64,000 bases of DNA from contig JANPWX010000129.1 of assembly GCA_024734555.1 (NCBI GenBank), positions 356,808 through 420,807 of the forward strand, given 5' to 3'. Every line of letters begins with the position of its first letter. Within the stretch, counting starts at the first letter, position 1. The notes under the pieces were generated by a model. The model did no database searches. It saw nothing but the letters and a program-made list of their open reading frames with translations, and was not told the DNA's origin. This document shows, one piece after another, positions 39,072 to 51,059 of this stretch. This DNA is from Trochalopteron elliotii. Its lineage: Eukaryota; Chordata; Aves; Passeriformes; Leiothrichidae. A program made the position numbers and the translations under genes.

Positions 39072-39616
39072 GTAAGTTTCTTCTTCCACTTGCTAAGAGA
39101 AAATCCAGCATGGCTCCAAAAGGATTGTGCTTCATTTTTTTTATTTTGTAAGTGTGTGTGACAAAGTACCTGGAACACATTTGACACTGTGTAAAGGCAG
39201 ATTTACATTTAGAAATGGAAGAGTATTAAAATTTTGTACCCAGTTCTAAGTTCAGAATAGTCTCACCATAGCTAATTTGTGAAGAGGCAAACAGTTTCTG
39301 GAAGTTGTGTGTCACAAAATAACACTGTTGTATTTATAGGCAGCATTTCCAGAAATAAAACATTCAGCAGCATCTTCACAGGCAGGTAAGAAAAGCCTGT
39401 TCCTGTTTACAAGATCCTGGTAATGAGCCATGAAGGGCAGTGCTTTGCATCTGTCAAGCACCTTGGTTTTTTTGGTAATTGCAAGTGATTTAATCCAGCT
39501 CAGGAAAGAAAGGTGGAACATGTGCTGTAATTGTTAGTGTGTGGTGAGGTGGGAGGGAGCAGCTTCTTGGGACAGTGAGGAAGGGGAGGTGCTTGCTGTG
39601 TGTGCCCAGAAAGTGC

Positions 39617-40082
39617 AAACTTTAAATTTATTTGCATAATTCTATATGTTCTATAAGTTTCTGAAGGATAAATATGGGCAAGCACAGCTAGCTGCCTCCT
39701 TCTGCAAATACACAAGTGTCTGAATGTGTATAATCATATAATGAAATACATAATTTTCCCATAGTGCATAAAATACCTTAGAAGTATAAAATTGTTTGTA
39801 GTTTTGGTGCAAACTAAGATCAGCAATTCTAGCATGAAAATAATGGAAAGTTTAAGATAAAGCTCTTGTAATCTACAAATTACAGAAGCAAACAGAAGCA
39901 AAGTCAAGCAAGCAAACTTAAGCAAAAAAGAAGCAAACAAAAATAAAAGTTAAGCAATCTAAATGATAAAATGAATATTTTTAATTCTAAATGATCAGTT
40001 TAAGAGTTTACCCACAGGAGGTATGAAGTCTGCCCTGAAAAAATGGAGCTGAGTTTCCAGGAATCTCTTGATTAGAATGTGG
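39617..40082. repeat. Dispersed direct repeat, copy 2 (466 bp)
   Basis: Partner of 32878-33303, same orientation, starts offset by 6739 bases. Relative to copy 1 it carries 45 extra bases, bounded by two AGAAGCAAAC motifs (39884-39893 and 39929-39938). Flanking sequence on either side differs from that of copy 1, so the homology edges are sharp. No terminal inverted repeat, poly(A) tail or certain target-site duplication was found. Confidence 0.9.
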
Positions 40083-41240
40083 CACCGAGGGAGTCTGTGA
40101 ACAGGTACAGACCTCTGCTCAAAAAGAACCTAAAGGTTCATTTTTGTACTGCATTTCTGTCTCCTGCAAGCAGATGTTCATTCTTTAATAATCGTAAGGC
40201 CTTTGATACACGTTTTCTGTAAAAGTGGCTTTCACCCAGATTGTTTTCACTGTGTTCCAAAGTTCTCTTTCTCCCTTTTCCAGCAGTAACCCCTCTGCTG
40301 ATGAGAACTGCCTTCACTGGAAGTGTGGCATTCCCAAACTCCAGTGCACCACACAGAAGTTGGTACCATTTGCCACTACCACAGGGTGTGTTTTCAGGAT
40401 CACTGTGTAGAGGAGCTCTGGAGATGATAACTGTGACAGGGAATTGTGTCCCTGCCTGGGAGATGCAGTTCCATCAGGAAGATTTAAGTGCTGGTAAAGA
40501 TGGCAGAAAAGTGCAGTGAATTGCAGGGTTTTTATCAAGGAAGCTCAGTGTCAGACCTGCCCAGCTGATAGCCCTGAGCCACCTCAGTGTGGGAGGTCAC
40601 CAACAGAGGGAAAAGAAGTACCTCCAAATTGGTCTAGCTCAGGCAGAATAATTATCTCAGGAAAACAAAATAATCCTCATTTTTAGGGGATTTCCTTCAT
40701 CCTTAGCCAGAGTAACAGTGAGTAAGAAGACTGGTAAAATGGAGCCAGTGTGGGGTAGAATTCTTTGAAGCTTTCTTTTGTCAGGACAAAAGGGCTTTCT
40801 TCCATTTTCCAGCTTCTGAGCTTACAATTGGGACACACCTGCTGGAATCTATGTAGCCCTCATCTTTCAAAAAGTAAATACTACTTCTAGACACTGTGGA
40901 AGATCAGTGTCATCAAAGTATTGATTTCCAACTCAGTTTACTCATTTTGTGATTAATTTAAACCTGAAGAATTGTGAAGTTTTTCCTTTTTAGCTGTGTT
41001 TATAAATTTGCTGTCCCGTTGCACTCTGTTTCCTAGAAGAACAGTGCTTGACCTCAGGCTGGTGGTTTTATTAGCATTATCCTTTCTTGGGATAATGAAA
41101 AGCTTGAGTGACTTTCTGTATTACAGTTGCTGCAAGGAATTCCCTAACACCTAATCCAGATCATGCCACAGTTAACCAGAGTGCTTGTAATTAACATGCA
41201 CCTAAGTGTAAGTGTGCACCAAGTGTATGTGACTCCTTGC

Positions 41241-41321
41241 TTTTTTTTTTTTTCCTTAACAGAGGTTCTGCTTCAAAAGAAACAGTTTGGTGCTTTTTTA
41301 TAGGACCAAAAAAAAAAAAAA
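41241..41321. repeat. T13 and A14 tracts 54 bp apart, potential hairpin
   Basis: T13 at 41241-41253 and A14 at 41308-41321 are complementary and could pair as a stem around a 54-base loop. The arms are homopolymers, so pairing is permissive and the arrangement may be coincidental. Confidence 0.7.
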
Positions 41322-42599
41322 GAACTGTTTAAGCCAGCTAAACCCTCTTTGTTTCTTCCATCTTTATGCAGAAAACAGCTGAACAGTTTAAAACTTAGTT
41401 GAAAAATTATATCTAAAGACAACTTACACGCCAGGCTTCTGCCAAAAATACTTTTTGCAGCCAAATTATCAAACCCTCTGAAAGAGCCTTTATAGTGGAA
41501 TTGCTGATGCAACCTTTATTATAGGGATATGAATAGCTATAATGAAGGCTTCAGCTGATGTTCTGGCAAGCCTACTGCTAAAAATTATTCTGAATTTATC
41601 TGGCATTCAGAAAATGCTTGAAGTGGCCAAAATGTTTACAGCATCATTATCATTTTGACAATACCCTCTTTTATCCCCAAGGAAGTGGGTGATGAACAAA
41701 TTGAAGCAGCATGTGAGACGTGCATATTTAGCATCTGTTCCTCCTTCTCTTGGCAGCATTGTTTGATTTGAGAGAAGCAGGACCAAGGGCCCAACCACCA
41801 ACTTGCAAACAGTTGTGTTGAATCAGCCATTATTGCCCATTGTGTCATGGAAGTATATTAGTGAGCAGCACTCTGCTTTTCCTAATGATTTGATTTTGGT
41901 TTGTAAGCTGGAAATGTTTGCCTTGAGCAAGAGTGTGCAGCTCACCAGGAGAGCACTTTGGGCTTTCATGTCTTTCCTCTGGTTCTTTCCTACCAACTTC
42001 TTGCACAGTTTTGAAACACCATTCACTCATTTATTTTTAGAGAAGTCATCCAGAGCTTTGCTAATTGTGGGCTAATTACAGATGCAGCATTTTCCTGTCA
42101 ATGCCTGCCTTCAGCCTCCCTGAGCAGATCCAGGTAGATATCTGGGGACAGAAATGGAATCTCTTTTATCAGCTTTCTTTTTTCTTCTAGTTTGTTTTCA
42201 GGGGATGAAATAGTCCAGCTCCTCTGCTTCTGGTGGTTTGGCTACTTGTGGGATTGCACTGATTAATCAAGTTTGAGTGCTGGACTGATTGTACTAAACT
42301 CTTGTTCAGGGAGCTATCAAGTGAATTAAACCAGTCCTGCATTGACTTCCCTTAAACTCAGAAGGGCTTGACATACTAAATCAATAAAAACCAAATTTAA
42401 AATTATTTAAATGGGTGCACAGAAGTGTTTGCAGTAGTATAATGAAATAAGCTCTAAAACACTGTTTAGATGAGTTCAGCATAATGTGACTCAGGCTTCT
42501 GGCTGTGTTCTCTAAGGTTTTCAATGCTGATGGCAGTAAACTATGCAAAAATGCTTCTACATGAAATTTCTTGAGAGACATATTTTTTAAAAAAATATT

Positions 42600-42637
42600 T
42601 TCTATCATAGAATTTTCATAGAGAAAAAATGATAGAA
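42600..42637. repeat. Perfect 9-bp inverted repeat
   Basis: TTCTATCAT at 42600-42608 is complementary to ATGATAGAA at 42629-42637, with a 20-base loop. TCTATCATAGAATTTTCATAG superficially recalls the tail octamers of avian CR1 elements, but there is no CR1 body next to it. Confidence 0.5.
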
Positions 42638-45600
42638 TTTCTATTTGAACATTTTAGAAATGTCAAAAGAAAATAAGGCATAACATCATCTAAAAAGGGT
42701 TTTTACATGAAATAAATGTTTTTGTGAAACTTTAGCTGCACATGCTGGTTTGTGTCAGTTGTATATAATTCTGCAAATTTTGTGAAGTCTTCGTCTCTCT
42801 CTTTTTACTTTGAAAAAAAATGGAAAAGGAAATTGAGACTGAACCAAAAAATTATGACTTTGGTTGGAAGCCTTCAAATTGGATTTGATTTGAGGAGTTT
42901 TGCTACGAACTAAATTTGTTTATACACTGATTTTAACGAAACTTCTGTTCCAGTGCAGCTGGGACATCATCCCAGAAAGGGGGAGTCTCTTGTTTATTTT
43001 CTGTTTGTCATCAAATTCAAAGCAGAAGATTGGTATTTTTTAGTAGGAGACCATTCTGAAGGAGATGGAAAAAATAGCTGAAGTTTGTCTTGTACAATCT
43101 TGTATTGAAGAAGAAACCTTGGCACATATTCACATGTTCAGGAATTAAAGAGTCTGATGTTTCAATCCATCAAAAAATTTTCTTTACTGTGATTGAAAAG
43201 CTTGACTCTGGAAATGAGGAATAAGAGAATATCCTGGATGAGGGAAGCTGCTGTGAAGGGAGGTTCCTCTGTTAATGTATCCTGCCAGCAAAGCCTAGCT
43301 GGCTCTGGAGTTTTCTTGGGTTGTTCAGACTGCTCTTAATCAGCATCAGTTTCTTGATTTGCCAGTCACTGTTTTCATTCTTACTTCCCCAAGCAACTGG
43401 GTGTCTTTGCTCTGAACTTTGTGACTATTTATGAGAAAACTGGAAGTTACAAAGTACATTGGGTAACCCCAATATCTTCTTCAGGAGCAAATGTGGCTTA
43501 GAGAGGGAATCTCTTGTCCTGAGCAACAACAAATCCCCCAAACTGACCTTGCTGATGGCACTTGGCACAGTTACAGCTCACTGGAAGCTTAACTGATCGT
43601 GGGTCCATTCTGAGTGTGAGATTTCATTTTCTTCTGGGTGGCTGGCTGTGCTCAGTGTCAGCACACATAAAGCAGCCTGGCAGCAGTGGGCTGCACACAG
43701 AGATGGGGAAGCAGCCCCTGGGAAGGGAGCAGAAAACCTCCTCTTAGCATCCTGTCCACTGCAGTGCTGTCACTGTGTCAAGGCTGAGCTCATACATTAT
43801 GGATGGTGATCTACAGGGTATCTTCTCATGCAGAGCAAAGCAGCTGAGAGAGAGCAGGAGAGTGTTCTAAATAAACACTCAGGTTAACAAAGCACCCAAA
43901 TTACACGGGATTAATCAAAGCACCTCTGACACAGCCCAGCCCACTGGGGCTGCTGGAGGAACACTTTCACCTGTTTGAGGCAGACCTCCTGTGCAGAAAC
44001 AGCTAAAAGCAGCCACCAAGTACTTCCTAGGATTTTAGGATTCTTTCCTTTCTGGGTCAGGTGTTAACCTTGTCCTGGAAGGCAAGGAAGAATGTTCCCC
44101 TCTCTGTGCCACCACTAACACGTGTGGGAGCTGTGGGAATGCTGCTGAAGGTGTGACCCATAACCATACCCAGGTAGAATTCCATGAAACACCAGCTGGC
44201 AGCCAAGTGGGAGTGAGCATTTAGCAGGTGATAAGTGGCAGATGAGCACAGGCTGGCTTTGATCAAAGATTACCGTGGGTGTCACAGAACAGAGGATGGG
44301 AGCAGGAGCTCAGCTTTCCAGGGGAAACGATTCCAGCTCCTGAGGCTGCAGGGCACCATGAGCACTAAAGCTGGTACAGTTTGTTGGCTCAGGACATCCA
44401 TGGAAAGGGTTGGGAAGGAGCAGGCACTCCATGGGTTGCCTGTTTATCTCACCCTGGTGCAGCCAGAGGGCTCTGGAGCACTTCCTTAAAAAGTCACAGA
44501 GATCCACAATCACACTTGGTGCAAGTTGATTCCCAAGCATGGTTACTTCAGGACATTTTGGGAAGGTTTCATTTCACTCTGAAAATAGATTTCAAAAATT
44601 GTTTTAGAAGTGTTTCACTTTTTAAAATTTGGAAATTAAACCCCACTGACTAAACAAAGCTTTGGTTGGTCAGAGAAAGCTTTGAGGGTTTTTTTCTGTG
44701 AGAAAATAAAAAACTTTTGCTTCAAGTGACCTGAAATGATCTTCTTAATGGCAGGAGGTGCAGTTATTTCCATGGCTCAGCCTGTCACTCAGCTGAATTG
44801 ACAAAGATCACAAGTTGTGACAATTTCTGGGTCAGCTCTAGCCTTCTATCAATTTTGTAGCTAATACACATTGACAGCAAGCACACTTGGGTACAGTGGT
44901 AATTGGGTGTCTTGTGAATACTTAATGACATTGTTTAATTTGAAATATGTTTTCTCTATTGGTATTCTGATCAGCTCTGCATGGAGGAGGGGAAGCCTGG
45001 GTATGCTCCTAAGCCTGCCCTGGAAAAACAGCCCTGGCAGGAATAAATGGGAGTGTTATATCTTGTGTCCTAAAATCCAGGGGAATCGTGGAATGAGGTC
45101 ACCCAGGAATGCCTGTGGGACATTATCTCCACACACCTCTACATTGCAAGGCTTCCTCTACCTCTGCAGAACTAGCTAAACACTATTAAGGTGAAATTCT
45201 GTGATTGCAGAGGTATTTTCCCTTTGGGCAAAAAAGAGAATTTTCGTAGTTTGTTTCTGGTGTATCCATTGTGATACAGTCTCATTTGAACTAAATTTTT
45301 TGCATTTGCAAAAAAAGTCTTCTACAAAACTCCCTTGCACATGACTGTGTAACTTCAGTGGCATCAAATCAGCAGCACTTTTCTCTACAACAGTGCTTTT
45401 GCTAATTGAGTCTCTTTCAAAAATGGTAAAAATTATTTGAATTGAATTAATTTTTAAAAAACCTGTAGCAAAATACTCCACAAGGATGAAATGTTCCCCT
45501 AATGTACCTCCTATCATATGATTCACTGTGGTGGAAATATCCATGTGTAATTCAGGGCAAAACTGAGCCCTCAAGTGACCAGGTGGACTTTAGCCTGACT

Positions 45601-46132
45601 TTAGAAATGATGGATGCATTTAACAGCCATAGTTGTAGCTCATTATATCATCTGAAATGTGTTTTAGTCACATAAAGTATTTAATTTAAACCATTCCAGC
45701 ACTTGTGATAGACAGAAGCGGGGAGGATGGCCTCAAATATTAACATTTTCATTATTCTTTAAGCTGCCAATCATTAGCTAACTTCTCCCTTGTTAATAGT
45801 AATGCTTGCATGGGTCTGTGCTGAATAATGGATTGAAGGTTTTCCCCACCAGAAGGCAGACCAGTGGGCAATTGTAATTTAAAAAGCAGGTTAGTAAAAT
45901 TATATTTGGGGAGCTATAAAAGCAGTTTAAACACAGCTTGAGCTGTCCTGAGTTGCTTTAATAGGCAAAGGATGTTGACAGACAGTAGCAGAACTTGGAT
46001 CTCCACTACATGCCCGAAGCTTGGAAATTGTAGACTTTATGAAAATAATGCTTAACATCTGATTTATCTACAGAGCTGTGGGAAGACAAAGAAATAAGCA
46101 TGTGATGCTTCTTTTTCTTTTCTTTTTATCAG

Positions 46133-46179
46133 CATCTTTCTTCTGAAAGGAAGATTGCCAAGATGCCAGCTGAGAGAAG
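46133..46179 (+). other. Candidate 47-bp exon with internal ATG (unproven)
   Basis: Seen: a textbook acceptor (CTTTTTCTTTTCTTTTTATCAG, ending at 46132) and a strong donor (AGAAG followed by GTAAGA at 46180) bound 47 bases. One frame reads HLSSERKIAKMPAER; a second frame is also open; the third stops early. An ATG in a fair Kozak context (GCCAAGATGC) lies 16 bases before the donor. It could therefore be a coding exon, or a 5' exon carrying a start. These are the best paired splice sites I noticed in the window. The peptide is not assigned to any family. Confidence 0.2.
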
Positions 46180-46310
46180 GTAAGAGAGGCAGAGCCAGTG
46201 ATGCAAAGTGGGATTGTTATGGAAGTGAAGGTTGGATTTCTTTGCACACAAACACATGGAATAACTGCAGAGGCAATCTCCTCTTTGAAGAATTCCTCAC
46301 CAAAGTCATT

Positions 46311-46335
46311 GCCTGCCTGCCTGCCTGCCTGCCTG
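46311..46335. repeat. (GCCT)6 tetranucleotide microsatellite
   Basis: Six perfect GCCT units plus one G, 131 bases downstream of the candidate donor at 46180. Confidence 0.9.
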
Positions 46336-48944
46336 GGGAAAAGTGTTTCAAAAATTGATTGTAATTAGAGAGCTAAGTATAGAGCCAGTTCTCCTGACTC
46401 CTTTCCACGTGCCCTTTCCCCTGACCCTGATAAACACAACCTCATGTGTTCATCCTCCAAAGGTGGAATCCTGCCAGGATAATGGGCACTCCAGAGTGTT
46501 TATTGGAGGAACAGGGTTTCTGGGGAATGCACTGCCTTCACATGGAGGAAGGCAGACCGGAAAATAAGAATAGATGAAAGCTTTAGTGAATAAAAGTGGA
46601 GAAAGACCTGGTTGTGCCGTTTAACATTTGATGTTAGATGTGGCTGAGATGCCGACTGGCTTTTGTTTCTTTGCATAATCTTCCATGCAAATAGGAATGT
46701 GTCAGCCACTCCTTGAGGGGCTGGAGCTGTGCTTCGCTGAATTTTGCCCCTTGGTGAAGTCAAATGTACAACTTAGGCAAGACAGTCGTTTGTTTGTTTG
46801 GGTTTTTATCTGTCATTGTGAATTCTGCATAAAGCCGGTCCCGTGGGAGCTGTTGCAGAAGGTGATAATACTCTGCAGACATGACAGCTTTATCCATGAT
46901 CACAACTGCTGCCTGAAACTGCTCCTGCAGAGTCCAGAGAAAGATGGGGGGGTTTTGCTGAAAGACTCATATTGTAACCATGATCATCAGCAAGGCTCTG
47001 TGAGCCCAATGAAATGGAACCATGGTGTAATATTAGAACAACTGAAATTACTAAGGCTGGTTGGCATTCTTTCCAAAACAAGTGAAGATTGATCTTTGGA
47101 CACAAGCTGTGAGCTGTGTAAAATTGCCTCTGCTAAATATGTGCTAATTGGCATATGAATGAGATTTTGTTAATCTTCTGCTTAAATAAGTAGGTAGAGA
47201 GAAGCTGGGAGTGAGTCCTCATTTCTCCCCTACAAGAACAAAAAGAGTTGTTATCTTAATCATTTAAATTAGCAAATATAATGCAAATATGTGTTTGTAG
47301 ATACAGCAAACAATTAGCAACCATTATTTGGGAACAATATACCAAAATATGTGTTCCTGCTTTACTAAAGTATTTCTGAGGATTGAAATTAGCAGAAACA
47401 CACCCAAATTGAGTATCTAAGGTGTTAAATGCAGTTTTGTGTTCCCCAGGTTTCTTCAACCATATGGGAGAATCTTCCAAGAAATCCTGTGTTCAGTTTA
47501 GATGGGGTGTTTTGGTGTCCTAATGAGGCATAAAATCCAAGTAATGGAATAAAATTTGGAGCCAAAAAAGGGCTTTCCTCTGCTTTATTTTTTGATTCAA
47601 TTCAGTAACACATTTATTAACTGCTGTAATATGAAAACCAAATCATTGCATTTTTTAAGGGCTTAATGGTACTTCACAACGAGGACATATCTTTGTGTCT
47701 TTAGGGTGCTGAGCACTGTAGCAGGTCATATTTCTTACATTTCAGAAGGAACACAACAGTGCAGCACTTGAAACAAGTGGGATTTCAAAGTGTGTGTGTG
47801 TGGCCTTGAACTGTAATGAGCTGAGCTTTGGATTATTCCAGGACACAACAGTCTGAACTCCTGGGGCTGTTTGAGCCTGCATGGTTTCTTTCCCTTTGGG
47901 GCACTACTTTGCCTTGGCTGGTGCTGGCCAACAAATCTGTTCTTCTCAGGAGCCATCCTGGTCTCTGCTCGTGGACCAGGCAGCAAGAGGTGTTGTGAAA
48001 GGGATCATTCAGCTAAAGAAAATTCTACACTATAAGGATCACTGACCTGAGAATTCTAATTCTGTGTTACAGGGGTATTCTGGGGCTTTTTTCATGGTAA
48101 GTGCAACTTAGTTGTAATAATGAAGAAATGGGTAGTGCTTCACACAACTTATACATTTTTTAGCACACCTAAGGCAAAGTTCATTAATTATGTCACAAAT
48201 CACCTTTGTGTAGCTTCGAAGACAGCATACATTGTAAAAAATGTTTAATACATGAACATAATGCTCTGTCTTGTTAATGCTGTGCTCAGTAAAAGGGAAA
48301 AAATACATTCTGGAGTGCCTATGGATGGATTTATTTGCATCCAGTGTTATTTCTTTACTGCAGTAAGCATCAAACCCACTCACCCCCTCATGACAAATGC
48401 ACTTTCCAGAGGAACTTCTTTTTCCTCTCAAAGCAGCCAGAGCTGAGGAATGGCTCATTAAGTGCCCAGCACGCACCATTAGGTAATGCAGGTAGCCCTT
48501 CATGCAAGCTTGGGTAATACTCACACCCCTCACCTTGGCCTTCACTGCTGCCAAGAGGAAAAACGTTGCCAAGCACAACATTGAGCCTAAGGCAGTGAAA
48601 TCTCTTTGCTTTCATGTCTTTCTAGTCTATATCAAATAACATTTTCATTTTCACTCCAACAGAATTACATTCTTTGGCCATACCACCCTGTGCCATTATC
48701 TATCTTAGTAGAGAAGTTTGTGCCCTAGAGAAAAAACTTCCTTCAATAATATATATTTCCTGTCAAAAGTTTTCCCCTTGCAGAGCAGGTGAAGTGCTAA
48801 GACTGAAATCACACAAGGGATTGGCAGAGATGCTGAACCCTTCTCTGCATTCCCAGTGTGTGAAAACAGAGCAACACTTTTCATTCATGACAGGATGTGC
48901 CTGGTCCATCGTAGCACACCATGGTTTTCTTGTTATGTAGGCTC

Positions 48945-48978
48945 AATCTTAGGAAAATGTTAGAAAAATCTTAGGAAA
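48945..48978. repeat. Short direct repeat beside the microsatellite
   Basis: AATCTTAGGAAA occurs at 48945-48956 and 48967-48978, 22 bases apart, just left of the ATT array. Confidence 0.7.
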
Positions 48979-49000
48979 TCTCTTATAAATTACCAGAATA

Positions 49001-49063
<63 letters not shown>
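49001..49063. repeat. Perfect (ATT)21 microsatellite
   Basis: Sixty-three bases of uninterrupted ATT. Purity and length imply ongoing slippage and likely length polymorphism. On the minus strand it would translate as poly-isoleucine, which explains the spurious open frame there. Confidence 0.97.
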
Positions 49064-49064
<1 letters not shown>

Positions 49065-49202
49065 TTCCTCTTCCTCTTCTTCGTCCTCTTCTTCTTCCTC
49101 TTTCTCTTCTTCTTCTTCCTCTTTCTCTTCCTCTTTCTCTTTCTCTTCCTCTTCCTCTTTCTCTTCCTCTTCCTCCTCCTCCTCCTCCTCCTCCTCCTCC
49201 TT
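49064..49202. repeat. Pyrimidine tract of TTC/TCC units with terminal (TCC)10
   Basis: 139 bases of C and T with a single G at 49083, made of interleaved TTCCTC and TTTCTC units and ending in a perfect (TCC)10 at 49171-49200. The complementary strand is a purine tract that translates as poly-Glu, so the apparent 62- and 112-codon minus-strand open frames are artefacts. Known: long polypurine/polypyrimidine tracts with mirror symmetry can form intramolecular triplexes. Confidence 0.97.
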
Positions 49203-51059
49203 GTAAGGAATACAAGAAGTATCTCCTATCCTCATAACAGTTTGCATTAGAAATAGAAAAAATTCTGGTGTCTGTTTTGTAATCCATCTGTTAAGATGTA
49301 GCTTCTAGCAGGGGAAAAAATAATTTTAATCCTGTCTTGCCATAACTTGCAAGTTTTTAATGTTATAAATTATGTCCTGTAGTAAGCTGGAATGCTGCAG
49401 AATTTATTTGCAAGTTTAGAGCTGGTCTCTCTAGGAGTACTGTGTGAGGTCTGTGTGCATGGCACCTGCAGGAAGAGCACTGGTGGCTGGAGCTTCATGG
49501 CTCAGTGACCCTCAGTATTTGTGAGGTTACCATGAGCCAGGAGCGGCTCCTTGGCAGGCAGGTGGGATGGGCAGTGCCACAAGGGACCCTTGGTGGGGCA
49601 GTGGGAGGGTCTTCTGGGAGGGGCAGCTCAGACCCATCTCCTGGGACCCTCCCTGAGCACAGCCTTGGGCTGCCTGTCTCTCCTGCAGAATGAAAGAGCA
49701 CGTCTGAAAAAGTCAACAGAAATTAAACCAGGAAACAGCACAAACAGCACAGGGCAAAAGGCATCTGCAGGAGAGAGGAGTAGCTGGATATGAAGCTCCC
49801 AGAAGGAATGAGGTGTGCTTCCCAGACTGAGCTGCACTGCCTTGAGACAAATGTCACAAACAGAAATTGCAATGTCATGAAAACAAGCACCCAGAAAATG
49901 TTCAGGCAGTCAAAGGAGAAGTCTTTTGCCTAGCAGCAGTAGCTAATGAAATCAAATATTGGGAAAAACACCTTGCAGAATATGGTTCAAAAAGATCGTT
50001 AGAAAGGACACATTTTTTTTGTAAGGGTGTAAATAAAACAGTTTCTGAAGAACAGTTTTCTTGGCTCCTATTAAAATGTTCTGCAGCAGACTTGGGAACT
50101 GAGGAAATAATAGAAGTAGCAAACTGTTTACTGTTTGTGTCCAACAGAGAGGTCATTCAGCAGTTAGGTCATGGACTGTTCTTCAGAGCAACTTTGAGTT
50201 AGTAAGGCAATGCTGACAAGTGGCTTTGTTGCTCTGTTTTCAGTGTGAACTCACAGGGTTTTAGACTCCATTTCCCCAAAGAAATGCATTCTTCCTAAAT
50301 GAAAATGTGGAGTTATACCTGGGATGCTTATATAAATGAAATAAGCATATAAAATGCTCTGCATTTTCTTGTCCATCTGTTTGTGCTCTGCCCTGGTACT
50401 GGGAGAACAGCTCATGTCTGAAGGCTTATTCTCCAAGCAATTAATTATCCCCCATATTTGTGTAATTGTATTGTCCTACTTGTTGTAATTGAGCTACATC
50501 TATTTGGCACTAGGCTGCTCCATATACCTTTCACTCCCACGGGTGAGCTGTGTAACAAATTGGTGCAGCACATTTGGAGGCAGGGAAAGAAATGTGCATG
50601 GCTAATGTGCTCCATGATGTATGGGCAAGCCCGTGCTGGGCTGCCTCACTGAGCATCCTGGCTGCACACAGCTCCTGATAAATGAGCAGCCTGGCCAAAG
50701 AATGAGGGCAGACAGGAGATGCTCACTAAGTACTAATAGGCTGCACAAAGCATTATGCTCAGCAGTGAGGGCTTTTTTCCATAATTCCAGACAGCAAACT
50801 GTGTTAGTCATGCTAATGTGATACAGTATTTGTGACTGCCTTGACACTGTCCATTTAAATATTGGGGAAGCTGCTTCTTTCACATCTGCATGTCCAAATA
50901 CATTGTGCTGGATTAGCTCTAGTCAATTTAGCACTGTGTTGTCAGCTGGAGTTAAAACAAATGTCATGGGCTACTTCATCACTGACTGACCTGCACTCAT
51001 TATACGAAAAATTGGCATTTCTAAACAGCTCTTCCATGAGGTTGTCTTCAGTTTGTGAG
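49203..51059. other. Unannotated sequence with a 111-codon open frame
   Basis: An open frame at 49867-50202 has a charged, Leu/Glu/Lys-rich composition (for example EIKYWEKHLAEYGSKR) that looks more protein-like than most here. It begins and ends without splice sites of note and matches no family I recognise. The remainder is plain AT-rich DNA. Confidence 0.4.

Larger units (their letters stand above)
33304..39616. other. Unique sequence between the two repeat copies
   Basis: About 6.3 kb with no retroviral or transposase coding recognised, so the flanking copies are not evidently LTRs of a coding element. It contains homopolymers at 34540-34551 and 36934-36949, a short direct repeat at 34150-34200, an octamer motif ATTTGCAT at 35665-35672, an AT-rich tract at 38888-38928 and the longest open frame of the window (38604-39161). 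Confidence 0.6.
40083..48960. other. Unannotated AT-rich unique sequence
   Basis: No gene recognised. It contains a T13/A14 pair (41241-41321), a small inverted repeat (42600-42637), a (GCCT)6 tract (46311-46335) and the exon candidate 46133-46179. A 24-base segment at 48073-48096 lies between a weak acceptor ending GTGTTACAG and a GTAAGT donor; it is too short to judge. Confidence 0.6.

Noticed and set aside
32878..40082. The repeat pair as LTRs of one endogenous retrovirus
   Set aside because: The units lack TG...CA ends, no primer-binding site or polypurine tract was seen next to them, and the 6.3 kb between has no retroviral-like open frames.
42600..42650. Possible CR1 tail octamers (CATAGAAT-like)
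   Set aside because: Motifs are irregular and no CR1 3' body lies next to them.
48108..48581. 157-codon minus-strand frame beginning with a signal-peptide-like MLCLATFFLLAAVKA
   Set aside because: Hydrophobic starts are common by chance. The rest has no cysteine spacing or domain I recognise, and the length is within the chance range for this window.
48949..49287. Minus-strand open frames with poly-Glu and poly-Ile runs
   Set aside because: They are direct translations of the purine complement of the pyrimidine tract and of the ATT array; low complexity, no flanking coding signal.
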